The notes under the pieces are model-generated. The model was not told the DNA's origin, did not search any database, and worked only from the letters and a program-made list of their open reading frames with translations. From Pseudomonas sp. TH15 (GTDB taxonomy: Bacteria > Pseudomonadota > Gammaproteobacteria > Pseudomonadales > Pseudomonadaceae), in the NCBI RefSeq assembly GCF_016651105.1, contig NZ_JAEKEL010000002.1, positions 578,501 through 642,500 on the forward strand: a stretch of DNA of 64,000 nucleotides, given 5' to 3'. Made by a program: the position numbers and the translations under genes. The stretch's first letter is position 1, and each line of letters begins with the position of its first letter. Of this stretch, positions 16,841-27,510 are shown in pieces.

Positions 16841-19800
16841 ATGGCCGACCAAGACCTCAGCATCAGTACACCCGCTATCGCCAAAAGCTCATCGATTGCC
16901 ACGATCGGCACGAGCTGGGGGCGGCCGGCCCGACAGGCGCAGCCTCATTCGAGCTGCCCTTGCCAACATCGCCGGGGCGAGGCTTTGACCCACAGCTGTC
17001 GCTGACCTACAGCAGCCAGACCGGCAACGGGCCGTTCGGGCTTGGTTGGGATCTGGGGGTGAGTCAGATCAGCCGGCGCACCAACAAGGGCGTGCCGCGT
17101 TACACCGATCACGACGAGATCATCGGCCACGATGGCGGGGTGTGGATGCCCGAGCTTGCAGCCGACGGCTCGATCAAGTCGCGTATTGAATCGACCTACG
17201 ACACCGAGGACATCGGCCCGCACAACGTGGTGCGTTACTGGTCAAGGGTTGAAGGCGACTTTGCCCTGCGCGAATACTGGCAACGGACATCCAGCTCAAG
17301 AGAAGCCATTGCTCCGGGATTCTGGCTGATACACGGCGCCGATGGTTCGCTACACGTCTATGGCAAAACAACCGCCTCACGACTGCAAGACCCCAGCACT
17401 CCGGGAAGCGTCAGCGCCTGGCTGCTTTGCGAAAGCATGAACGCCCGCGGCGAACACATCTGTTACCTCTACAAAGCCGACGATCAGGATCCTGACCCGA
17501 TCAATGATTACCGCGCCCAGCGCTATCTGGAGCGGGTGTGCTACGGCAACTTCACCGCGAGCAAAGACCTCTACGCCTGGACGGTGGAAAACCCGACCGA
17601 GCTGGATTGGCATTTTCAGTTGTTGTTCGACTATGGCGAACGCACCTTATCGTTGACCGAAGTCCCGGTGTATGGCGGCGACACGTTGCTGCCTTGGCCC
17701 GTGCGTCGGGATCCCTTTTCCACCTACGGCCAAGGCTTCGAAATCGGCACCCGTCGACTCTGTCGACAAGTGCTGATGTTTCATCACTTCCCCGTCAGCC
17801 TGCGCGGCAAACCGGTGCTGGCCCGACGCCTGTTGCTGGAATATACCGAGGCCACACCCACCTGGTCGTTCAGCCAGATCAGCGCCGCGTTTTATCAGGC
17901 CTTCGATGCCAGCGGCAGCGTCGAGGATTCGCCGCCGGTGGAGTTCGCCTACTCGGCCTTCGAGATCAACAAAACCCCGCAGCGCCTGCTTGAATCGGAA
18001 CATCAGCCAGGCATCGAAGATGGCGGTTTCTATCAGTGCGTCGACCTCTACGGCGAAGGCGTGCCGGGGTTTCTCTGCCGTTACGACCAAAGCTGGTATT
18101 ACCGTCAACCGCTGCGCGCAACGGCGGGAGGCGATGAAATCGGTTACGGCCCCTGGACAGCGCTGGAGCAGATTCCCGTAGCCAATCGCAGCCGAGCGGT
18201 GCAGCAACTGCTCACTGACCTTACCGGTGACGGACGCCTCGACTGGGTCACCGCGCAACCGGGCGCCAGTGGTTTGCGCAGCCTGAATGCGTTGCGTGAG
18301 TTCGGCGACTTCACACCCTTCCACGCCTTCCCGCTGGAGTTTTTCCACACGCTGTCACAACTCGGTGACTTCAGCGGCGACGGGCTCAGTTCAATCGCCT
18401 TGATCGGGCCGAACTCGGTGCGTTTGTACGCTAACCGACGTGAACACGGTTTCGCCGCGGCAGAAGACGTACCGCATGCCCCTGCCGAAGATCGCCTGCC
18501 ACTGTTCAGCAATTCGCCCAGCGAACTGGTGCTGCTCGGTAATCTGTTGGGCAGCGACATGCCCGAACTGTGCCGCATCCGCCATGACCACATCACCTGC
18601 TGGCCGAACTTGGGCCACGGCCGGTTCGGCAAAGGTCACAAGATCAGCGACCTGCCCTTCACCTATGAACAGTTCGATTCGTCGCGGGTGCGCATCGCCG
18701 ACCTCGACGGTTCCGGCGCGCCGGCGCTGATCTATCTGAAATCCGACGCGTTCGACATTTATCTCAACCGTGGCGGTAATGGCCTGGTGCAAACGCCGAT
18801 CAGCGTGCCGTGGCCCGAAGGCGTGCGCTACGACCGTTTCAGCCAGGTGAGTTTTGCCGACCTGCAAGGCCTCGGTTGCGCCAGCCTGATCCTGACCGTG
18901 CCGTACATCAAACCGCAGCACTGGCGCTACGATTTCGTCGCCGCCAAACCTTGGCTACTGACTTCCAGCAACAACAACATGGGTTGCAGCGCCAGCGTGA
19001 TCTATCGCAGTTCCGCGCAGGAATGGCTGGACGAAAAACAGCAAATACTCAAGCTCAAACGCCTGCCGGTTTCGCATTTGCCGTTCGCGGTGGCCGTGGT
19101 CAAAAAACAACAGCAACTGGATGAAATCACCGGCAACTGCCTGACTCAGACCTTCACCTGGCGCGAGGGGGTTTACGACGGCCGGGAACGCGAGTTCCGT
19201 GGTTTTGGCCTGTTGCAGCAAACCGACAGCGAAAGCGCCACCGGCGATGATGACGTCGGCTTCAGCCAACCGGTGCGGGTCCACACCTGGTTTCATACCG
19301 GGCAAGCGATGGATCGGCCGCGTGATGGCTATTTCAGTGAGGACGCGCACGCCGTCGCACTGGGCAACACACTGTTCAGCTGTTACCACGCCGGTGACGA
19401 AATCGATGAGCCGATCGCCCCACACGATGCCGACAGCCAATACCAGATAGCCCGAGCGCTGGTCGGCTCGGTCAGCCGCATCGAAACCTATGCCGATGCG
19501 GATATGGATCAAGCGGACATTGCTACACCTTATGCGGTGCAAGAGCGGCGTTATCTGGTGCGCGAAGTCCGGCCCAAAGGGCCATACGAGGCCGCCGTGT
19601 TGCTGCCGCTGGTACTGGAAACCATCAGCTATCAGTACGACCGGTTCATCGACGATCCGCTGTGCCGTCACGAGGTCAATCTGCGCTGGAACGACTACGG
19701 CCTGTCGACCCATGCGTTGGCTGTGAGCTACCCCCGCAGGCTAGTCGACTCGGATACCCCGCCGTTCAGCGATCCCGATGAACAACAGTGGTGGCGCGAC

Positions 19801-21348
19801 GCCCATGACGAGGCGCAGCAATCTTTCTACATCAGCGAAACCCGCGCGAAATACATCAACCTCTACAGCAATCGCCAACAGTGGCGGCTGGGCCTGCCGT
19901 GGCAGCAGCGTGGCAACGCGCTGGTCTTGCCGAAAGGCCCATTGCCAGAGGGACTGTCGGCAAGTGAGGTGTGTTTCGAACAACTGGTGTTGCATCAGGA
20001 TTCGCCGTACTGGAACACGCAACGGGTTCTGACAACACAGTCGGTGCAGCGTTATCTACAGGCGGATGGCTCGCCGCTGGACGACGGTGTCGCCGAGTTC
20101 GAAGCACTGGCCGGGCCGCTGGAACTGGCGCAGATGGACAAGACCGCACTGGATGCCTACAACGTGCTGCCGCCACCGTTCGATATCCGGGCCGAACTGA
20201 AAAAGATCGGTTATACGGCCATGCCGTTGCTGTTTGAAACCGAGCCGGACGATGCCGAAGAAAATCTGTGGTCATCGACATTCGGCTACGCCGGGTACGC
20301 CGACCTCAAAGGGTTTTATCAGGTACACAGCTACCAGGAAACCCCGAGCCATGGCGTCACCAAAGCCGAGCACGACGACTATCGGCTGGCGATCACCCGC
20401 GTCGAGTTGCCGGATGGCTGCACCACCCAGGTCGCCTACGACTACCACGCGCTGCAACCCGTGCGCATCATCGACGCCAACGAGAATATCGAGGAGGCGA
20501 TTTACGAACCCTCCGGTCAGCCGCTGGCCACCAGTTTCCACGGTACCGAAAACGGTATGACTGCCGGTTTCAAATCGTTGAGCGAGTACCGCCGCCCCGA
20601 GGATCATCGCCCGGAGACGGCGATCGCAAATCCGCAAGAGGCGTTGCAAAAAGCCGCCAGCACCGTGCGCAAGGACCTGTTCAGCTGGATGGGGAAAATT
20701 GCGCCCGACAACCGCGCCAGCGGCGAATGGATCGCCAACGGTTACATGCTGCCCAGCGGCCATGTTCGTGCCAGCGCGCGCCGGCGACTCGCGCGAAGCG
20801 GCAGTCTGCCGGCGGCAGAACAGAACTTGCGCGAAGCGCTCGCAACAACCCGCCGCATGCCGGTGCACAGCGTCGTCCTCAGCGCCGACCGCTACCCCGA
20901 TGACCCCGTGAAGGCACAGATCCACATCACCAAGGCCTGCGTCGACGGCTTTGGTCGGCCGCTGCAAACCCAGCAATTGGTTGATCCGGGCCTGGCCTAT
21001 GCGGTGGACGCCGACGGCTCGCTGATCGTTGAAGACGGCCAGTTCGTTGAGGTTCATGCCGATCCACGCTGGCGTATCAGCGAGCGGGTCGAATACAACA
21101 ACAAAGGCTTGGCGGTGCGACAGTTCCGGCCGTTTTTTGCCAATGCCCACGGTTACATCAACGACCGGTCGCTGCACGATCTGGGGTATTTCGATCAGTT
21201 GTTCTATGACCCGCTGGGGCGTGCGGTCAAACGGGTCAACGCCCAGGGCGACTTCTCCCGCGAAACCTATCATCCGTGGTATCACGCCAGTGAGGACTTC
21301 AACGACACCGCTGAGCCGGTGCCGCCAGAACGGACCTCACGGCGATGA
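16841..21348 (+). CDS. TcB-type insecticidal toxin complex protein (SpvB/TcdB), N-terminal frameshift
   Basis: A protein of about 1,500 residues of the TcB family, which with TcC forms the cocoon that encloses a toxic C-terminus. The SpvB region starts PLPTSPGRGFDPQLSLTYSS and continues GNGPFGLGWDLGV. FG-GAP-like repeats (DLTGDGRLDWV, DFSGDGLSS, DLDGSGAPALIY) and the TcdB middle domains follow. The usual N-terminus MADQDLSISTPAIAK begins at ATG 16841 with GGAA upstream, but it is one frame off the rest; adding one G to the G5 run at 16917-16921 restores the join. Without that, translation could start at ATG 16834 with an aberrant leader. The stop overlaps the TcC start (ATGA). No TcA gene is seen. 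Confidence 0.88.
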
Positions 21349-24075
21349 CCGCCACCGTACATGCGCGCACACCCGCACTCGCAGTGAGTGATGGCCGTGG
21401 CCTGCCGATTCGTCAGGTCGCCTATTTGCGCAGTGTCGCGGGCAAAGAGGCGACGGCGCTGATAAGCCGTCAGACGCACGATGTACATGGACGGTTGGTG
21501 GCGCAATGGGATCCGCGCTTGCCGGTTTCCAGTATCTCGACGGTTCACGGGCTGGCCGGCGAAGCACTGAGCGTCGCCAGTGTCGACGCCGGCTGGCGCC
21601 TCAGCCTGCCGGGGCTGGCCGCTGAGCCGCTGCACCGCTGGGACGAACGCGGCGGTCATTGGCGTTCGACCTTCGATGATCAGTTGCGAATAGTGGCGGT
21701 CGAGGGCCGTGATGCAACCGATGTCGACACGTTCATTTACGCCGATGCCAGCGCCGATGCCGGACTCAATCTTCGCGGCCAAATGCTGGAACAGAAGGAT
21801 CCGTCCGGCGCGTTACGCGTGAACAGCTATGCCCTGACCGGCCAACCGTTGAGTGAAACCCGCACATTTCTCGATGGCGAAGCCTTCACCAGTCAGCGCG
21901 TTTTCAATCCGTTGGGGGCGGTGCTGGAACAGATCGATGCCGGCGACCATCGCCAGCAATCGAATTACGGTCAGGCCGGGCAGCTCAGGCAGTTGCTACT
22001 GCTGGTCAAAGGCCAGACAGAGGAGGAAGCAGTATTGCTCGACGCGCAGTACAACGCCGCCGGGCAGATCATCGAACAACTGGCGGGCAATGGGGTGCGC
22101 AGCCGCTGGACTTACGATCCGGCCAATGGTCGCTTGCGCAACCAGTCCAGCCGCAAAGACGCCAAGGCCCTGCAAGATTTCGAATACTTTTACGACCCGG
22201 TCGGCAACATTACCCGAATCGACGACCACGCCTTTGCACCGAGCTGGTTTGCCAACCAGCTCGTCGACGGCCACCGCGATTTCAGCTACGACTCGCTGTA
22301 CCGGCTGATCAGCGCCAGTGGTTACGACGACGGCCCGCTCTCGGACATTCCCGGGCTGCCGCAGCCTATCGATCCGAAAAACCGCCTCAACTACACCCAG
22401 ATCTACACCTACGATACGGGAGGCAACCTGACTGAACTGGTCCATGAGCGAGCCGGTGCCGGCTACACGCGCCAGATGCGCATTGCCCCGACCAGCAACC
22501 GTGGCGTGCGCTGGCAACCGGGCGACCCCGAACCTGTCTTCGACACATTGTTCGACCGCCACGGCAACCTGCTGGCCGTACAACCCGGCCAGCCCCTGCA
22601 ATGGAACGCCCGCGACGAACTGCAAAGCGTCACCCTGATCCACCGCGAAGGGGGTCAGGATGATGCTGAGTATTATCAATACAGCCAGGGTCAGCGGGTG
22701 TTCAAACGCCATGAAACCTTCAGCGACAGTGCCGGACATTTTACTCAGGTGCGCTACCTGCCGGGTCTGGAAATCCGCACCCTGGACAGCGACGAAGAAC
22801 TGCAAGTGATCAGCGTCGGCAATGCACGCTGCCTGCACTGGGCGCAAAAGCCCCCGCCGACATCGACAACAATCAACTGCGCTACAGCCTCGAAGATCAC
22901 TTGGGATCCTGCACGATGGAACTGGATCACAACGCGCAAACGATCAGCGAAGAAGGCTACTACCCGTTCGGTGCCACGGCGTGGATGGCTGCCCGTTCGG
23001 CGATCGAGGTCAGCTATAAGTTCGTGCGTTATTCGGGCAAGGAAATGGACGTCAGCGGTTTGTATTACTACGGCGCCCGCTACTACGCACCGTGGTTACA
23101 GCGCTGGATCACTGCCGATCCGGCGGGTGATGTCGATGGGCCCAATTTGTATGGATTCGTTGGCAACAATCCCATCAATTACTTCGATAACGGGGGCTTC
23201 AGCCGATCGCCAAGCGAACTCAAGCGACAGATCACCTGGAATGCGCAGAACCTGTCGGCCGTTACTCAGCACATGCAAAGACTGCAAGGTCAGCTGATTG
23301 ATCTGCAGTATCCGCGACAATGGCGCGCAACGATGGCCAAAAACGTTCTGCATCAGATTGGCAGCACCGCGACCGGATGGTTTACCTCTTTCAATGCCGC
23401 CACATTCGGCTCTGAAGCATTACTTAACGTGTCCGGCGATTTGATCGGACTGACACTTGGCAACCGGGTGGCCGACAAGAGCGTAGGCCGCTATGACTCA
23501 TTGGTGGGTCCTCTGTCGTTAAACTCCCCTATTGTGCCGCGCACGTCCTCCTTCAAACGCGCGGCCATTTCGGCAGAACTTCAACCCGCGTCCCGCCTCC
23601 CTCGCGCGCGAAGTACGACGTGCGTACCCGCGAAGGTTTACAACAATTGGCTGTGGACGGCATCAGTAAAGTAGTGGGGGCTTATGTTCCCGGTGTCGGA
23701 GAAGCCATGGCCCTTGGCAGTACGGCGCAGGAGGCCAACGAGGCGGAAGAGGGGCTGTCATTGTTGAAGCTGGGGAAAATCCAGAACACCCTTGATGACC
23801 TTGGAGTGTTCGTCTCTAAGTTGACTGCTTCGACGAACGCCGCATTTGCCGAATTGGGCCTCAAAGAGTTCTACGACAAAGAAACCGGCACCCGCGATTA
23901 CCTGATCGATCTGGCACTCAACCAGGTGGGCACAACAGATGCCAGAACTGTTCGCCAGTCAGAAGTGATGCAACTGGCCGACAAAGCCCGTGACAACGTC
24001 GCGATTGGTCGAGAGTTTTTGACCATGTACCGGGAGAAGGCCCCCGCCATCCGCAATCGCTACCGGGCCAGCTAA
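21345..24075 (+). pseudogene. TcC-type (TccC/RHS) toxin protein with two apparent frameshifts
   Basis: The TcC partner of TcB, beginning MTATVHARTPALAVSD with the conserved GLPIRQVAYLR. RHS/YD repeats run to the core end ADPAGDVDGPNLYGFVGNNP. Two aspartates (in ADPAG and YFDNGG) are 23 residues apart, the spacing of the self-cleaving aspartates in TccC3. Three frames each carry part of the protein: 21345 to about 22855, about 22856 to 23600, and about 23600 to 24075. The first break is at the C5 run 22851-22855, where one more C gives KPPADIDNNQLRYSLEDHLG. The second is between about 23530 and 23612. Both are single-base losses. Either decayed or misread. Confidence 0.85.
23190..24075 (+). 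other. Hypervariable C-terminal module of the TcC protein (unrecognised)
   Basis: After the RHS core the sequence no longer resembles other TcC proteins, as expected for the exchangeable toxic part. It is about 290 residues if the frames are joined: helical segments (LSAVTQHMQRLQGQLIDL), a Gly/Ala/Thr-rich middle (TATGWFTSFNAATFG), then KYDVRTREGLQQLAVDG and a helical tail ending AIRNRYRAS. I recognise no catalytic motif. The last fragment from ATG 23620 could in principle be translated alone (151 residues). Confidence 0.55.
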
Positions 24076-24235
24076 GGTAATGAAGCATGACCTCGCTCCG
24101 ATACCGAAACCGAGGTTGCAGTTGACCGGTCGCGTTCGTAACGCGGAGTCTTGTGCCTGACCCAAACGGGTGGCGCGCCGCAAGCACGAGTGCATGCTAT
24201 GGTGCCCGCCCGACTTCCCACCTATTTGCGCCAGC

Positions 24236-26002
24236 ATGCTGCCGACTTCCCGTACCCTGCGTTTGTCGTTGTATACCCTGTTGATCCTCGCCGGCGCAGC
24301 CCTCGCTGCGGGGCTGGCGATGCGTCACGCCGAACGTCAGGCCCTGGAAGAAGACGCCGCCCGCGCCAACCAGCAACTGGCGCTGTACGCCAATTCCCTG
24401 CACACCCTGATCGACCGTTACCGCGCCCTGCCCGCCGTGCTGGCGCTGGACCCGGAATTGCGTTCGGCCCTCGATGGCCCGGTCAGTCCTGAACAGCAGG
24501 ACCTGCTGAACCGCAAACTGGAAAAGATCAACGGCGCCGCGCAGTCCTCGACCCTGGAATTGCTCGACCACACCGGACTCGCCGTGGCCGCCAGCAATTG
24601 GCGCTTGCCCAGCAGTTACGTCGGCCACAACTACGGCTTTCGCCCCTACTTCAGCCAGACTCGAACTCAAGGCACCGGGCGCTTTTATGCGGTGGGCGTG
24701 ACCAGCGGCATTCCCGGTTACTTCCTGTCCAGCGCGGTGACCCGGGACAACGGAGAGTTCCTCGGCGCCATGGTGGTGAAACTCGAGTTTCCCGAACTTG
24801 AGCGTGAATGGAGCCAAGGCACAGACACGCTGCTGGTCAGCGATGCCCGCGGGATTATCTTCATCGCCAACCAGCCGGGCTGGCGCTATCGCCAGTTGAA
24901 ACCGCTGAGCGACAGCGATCACGCCGAACTCAAGAACACGCGCCAATACGACAAGCAACCGCTGTCGCCGCTGGCCTATCAATCGAAACGGCGCTTTGAC
25001 GACAACAGCGACCTGGCGCAAGTCGAGGGCCCCGACGGCACGGCGGATTACCTGTGGGAATCCCTGCCGCTGCCCGCCGAAGGCTGGACCTTGCACCTGT
25101 TGCGCCGCCCGCAAGTCGCTTTCGAAGATTTACGCAACGCCGGGCTCGCCGCTGCCGGCGTGTGGCTGGCGGTGGTGTTTCTGTTGCTGTTCCTCAACCA
25201 GCGCTGGCGTCTGGCGAAGCTGCGCCAGCGCAGCCGCGAAGAACTCGAACAATTGGTGGAAGAACGCACCCGCGACCTGCGCACCGCCCAGGACGGTCTG
25301 GTGCAATCGGCCAAACTTGCAGCGCTGGGGCAGATGTCCGCGGCGCTGGCCCACGAAATCAACCAGCCGCTGACCGCCCAGCGCATGCAGCTTGCTACTC
25401 TGAGGCTGCTGCTCGATCACGGCCGGGTCGATGACGCTTACAAGGCGCTGAAACCGGTGGACGACATGCTGACGCGTATGGCTGCGTTGACCGGCCACCT
25501 GAAAACCTTCGCCCGCAAAAGCCCCAGTGGCCTGCGCGAACGGCTGGACCTGGCGGCGGTAGTCGATCAATCCTTGCAGTTGCTCGATGCGCGCCTGCGC
25601 GATGAAAACGTCAGCACCGTGCTGCACCTGACCCGTCCGGCCTGGGTTCGTGGTGATGCTATTCGCCTGGAACAAGTGCTGATCAACCTGCTGCGCAACG
25701 CCCTCGACGCCGTGCAGGACAAACCCTGCAAACGCCTGGAAATCCGCCTCGAAGCCGATGAGCAATTGTGGCGCCTGAGCGTTTCCGACAACGGTGGCGG
25801 CATTGCCGAAGAACACCTGCCGAACGTCTTCGATCCATTCTTCACCACCAAACCGGTGGGCGATGGCTTGGGCCTGGGGCTGGCGGTCTCGTTTGCCATT
25901 GCGCACGAATCCGGTGGGCGCCTGTCGGCCGACAACCACGACAATGGCGCGGTGTTCACCCTGACCTTGCCGATCGATCTGGAGGTGCCCCTCTCATGCT
26001 GA
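24236..26002 (+). CDS. DctB/MifS-type dicarboxylate sensor histidine kinase
   Basis: A 588-residue inner-membrane kinase. Helix 1 (about 9-27) and helix 2 (about 297-318) bracket a periplasmic double-PAS/cache sensor with GHNYGFRPYFSQ and GTGRFYAVGVTSGIPGYF, which is diagnostic of DctB-like sensors. A coiled linker follows, then the H-box ALAHEINQPL and ATPase motifs NGGGIAEEHL and GDGLGLGLAVS. The start is the ATG at 24236 (MLPTSRTLRL). It overlaps the response regulator by seven bases. Next to an alpha-ketoglutarate-type permease it may act like MifS of P. aeruginosa rather than DctB proper, so no symbol is given. Confidence 0.9.
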   Translation: MLPTSRTLRLSLYTLLILAGAALAAGLAMRHAERQALEEDAARANQQLALYANSLHTLIDRYRALPAVLALDPELRSALDGPVSPEQQDLLNRKLEKINGAAQSSTLELLDHTGLAVAASNWRLPSSYVGHNYGFRPYFSQTRTQGTGRFYAVGVTSGIPGYFLSSAVTRDNGEFLGAMVVKLEFPELEREWSQGTDTLLVSDARGIIFIANQPGWRYRQLKPLSDSDHAELKNTRQYDKQPLSPLAYQSKRRFDDNSDLAQVEGPDGTADYLWESLPLPAEGWTLHLLRRPQVAFEDLRNAGLAAAGVWLAVVFLLLFLNQRWRLAKLRQRSREELEQLVEERTRDLRTAQDGLVQSAKLAALGQMSAALAHEINQPLTAQRMQLATLRLLLDHGRVDDAYKALKPVDDMLTRMAALTGHLKTFARKSPSGLRERLDLAAVVDQSLQLLDARLRDENVSTVLHLTRPAWVRGDAIRLEQVLINLLRNALDAVQDKPCKRLEIRLEADEQLWRLSVSDNGGGIAEEHLPNVFDPFFTTKPVGDGLGLGLAVSFAIAHESGGRLSADNHDNGAVFTLTLPIDLEVPLSC

Positions 26003-27327
26003 ATTCGGTGATCGTGGTCGACGACGAAAGCAGCATTCGCAGCGCCGTAGAACAGTGGCTGAGCCTGTCGGGATTCGAGGTGCAGCTGTTCAGCCGTGCC
26101 GATGAATGCCTGGCAAAGTTGCCGGCCCACTTCCCCGGCGTCATCCTCAGCGACGTGCGCATGCCCGGCATGACCGGCCTGGAACTGCTGGCCGAAGTGC
26201 AGCGGCGTGATGCCGACTTGCCGGTGATTTTGTTGACCGGCCACGGCGATGTGCCGATGGCGGTCGAAGCGATGCGCGACGGCGCGTACGACTTCCTCGA
26301 AAAACCCTTTAGCCCGGAAACCTTGCTCGGCAGCCTGCGCCGGGCCCTGGAAAAGCGCCGGTTGGTGCTGGAAAACCGGGCCCTGCACGTACAGGCCGAC
26401 AACCGCGCCAAACTCGACGCCACGCTACTGGGTGTGTCCCGCGGCTTGCAGACTCTGCGCCGACAGGTGCTGGACCTCGCGACGTTGCCGGTCAACGTAT
26501 TGATCCGTGGCGAAACCGGCAGCGGCAAAGAGTTGGTCGCCCGCTGCCTGCATGATTTCGGTCCGCGTGCTGACAAGCCGTTCGTGGCCCTGAACTGCGC
26601 GGCGATTCCCGAGCAGTTGTTTGAGGCCGAGCTGTTCGGTCACGAAAGTGGCGCGTTCACCGGCGCCTCGGGCAAGCGCATCGGCAAGCTCGAATACGCC
26701 GACGGCGGCACGCTGTTTCTCGATGAAATCGAAAGCATGCCGCTGGCGCAGCAGGTCAAGTTGTTGCGGGTGTTGCAGGAGCAGAAGCTTGAGCGGCTGG
26801 GGTCGAACCAGAGCATTCGTGTGGACTTGCGGATCATCGCCGCGACCAAACCCGACCTGCTGGACGAAGCCCGCGCCGGGCGTTTTCGAGAGGACCTGGC
26901 CTACCGTTTGAACGTCGCCGAGTTGCGCCTGCCGCCGTTGCGCGAGCGCCGCGAAGACATTCCATTGCTGTTCGAAACCTTTGCCCAGAATGCCGCCGAA
27001 CGTCTGGGGCGGACCTTCCCGCCCTTGAGCGGCCCGCAACTGAGCCATCTGCTGAGCCACGACTGGCCGGGCAATGTGCGGGAACTGGCGAACGTGGCCG
27101 AGCGCCAGGTATTGGGCCTCGGTGAGCCAGAACCGGCGGGCATCGACCCTGGCCAGTCGCTGGCGGCGCAACAGGAAGCGTTTGAAGCGCATTGCTTGCG
27201 CGCGGCGCTGACCCGGCACAAGGGTGATGTGAAAGCGGTGCTTGAAGAGTTGCAACTGCCGCGCCGCACGTTTAATGAAAAGTTACAGCGGCATGGGTTG
27301 AGTCGGGAGATGTTTACCGGCGAATGA
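25996..27327 (+). CDS. DctD/MifR-type sigma-54-dependent response regulator
   Basis: A 443-residue activator. Receiver domain with phosphorylation site Asp53 (ILSDVRMPG). AAA+ domain with GETGSGKE and the sigma-54 contact loop GAFTGA. C-terminal Fis-type helix-turn-helix ending GDVKAVLEELQLPRRTFNEKLQ. It starts at ATG 25996 inside the end of the kinase gene. A matching -24/-12 promoter and a palindromic upstream site lie directly downstream before the MFS permease, so this protein most likely activates that gene in response to C4/C5 dicarboxylates. DctD versus MifR cannot be decided here. Confidence 0.92.
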   Translation: MLNSVIVVDDESSIRSAVEQWLSLSGFEVQLFSRADECLAKLPAHFPGVILSDVRMPGMTGLELLAEVQRRDADLPVILLTGHGDVPMAVEAMRDGAYDFLEKPFSPETLLGSLRRALEKRRLVLENRALHVQADNRAKLDATLLGVSRGLQTLRRQVLDLATLPVNVLIRGETGSGKELVARCLHDFGPRADKPFVALNCAAIPEQLFEAELFGHESGAFTGASGKRIGKLEYADGGTLFLDEIESMPLAQQVKLLRVLQEQKLERLGSNQSIRVDLRIIAATKPDLLDEARAGRFREDLAYRLNVAELRLPPLRERREDIPLLFETFAQNAAERLGRTFPPLSGPQLSHLLSHDWPGNVRELANVAERQVLGLGEPEPAGIDPGQSLAAQQEAFEAHCLRAALTRHKGDVKAVLEELQLPRRTFNEKLQRHGLSREMFTGE

Positions 27328-27344
27328 AAGGCTGCGATCTTTTC

Positions 27345-27390
27345 GGCGATTTTCCGCTCACCACTTACTACCGATAAGCGGATTTCCGCT
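27345..27390 (+). promoter_or_regulatory. Candidate upstream activating sites for the DctD-type regulator
   Basis: AGCGGATTTCCGCT (27377-27390) is a palindrome with six-base arms. A related, less perfect copy, GGCGATTTTCCGCT, ends at 27358. The centres are 32 bases apart, about three helical turns, and they lie 45 to 85 bases upstream of the -24 element. Confidence 0.55.
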
Positions 27391-27430
27391 CAACAAAACC
27401 TCCTACCCCCTCTAAACCGGCCCTCCGCCC

Positions 27431-27448
27431 CTTGGCACAGCTCCTGCT
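27431..27448 (+). promoter_or_regulatory. Sigma-54 (-24/-12) promoter of the MFS permease
   Basis: TTGGCACAGCTCCTGCT has GG and GC exactly ten bases apart, matching TGGCAC-N5-TTGC except one base. It is about 65 bases before the permease ATG and follows a sigma-54 activator gene. Confidence 0.75.
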
Positions 27449-27510
27449 ATAGCCCCTGCAGGCTGCGTTTACACGCGCTCCACAAAAACAATTAAACGAA
27501 GGATCCTTCA

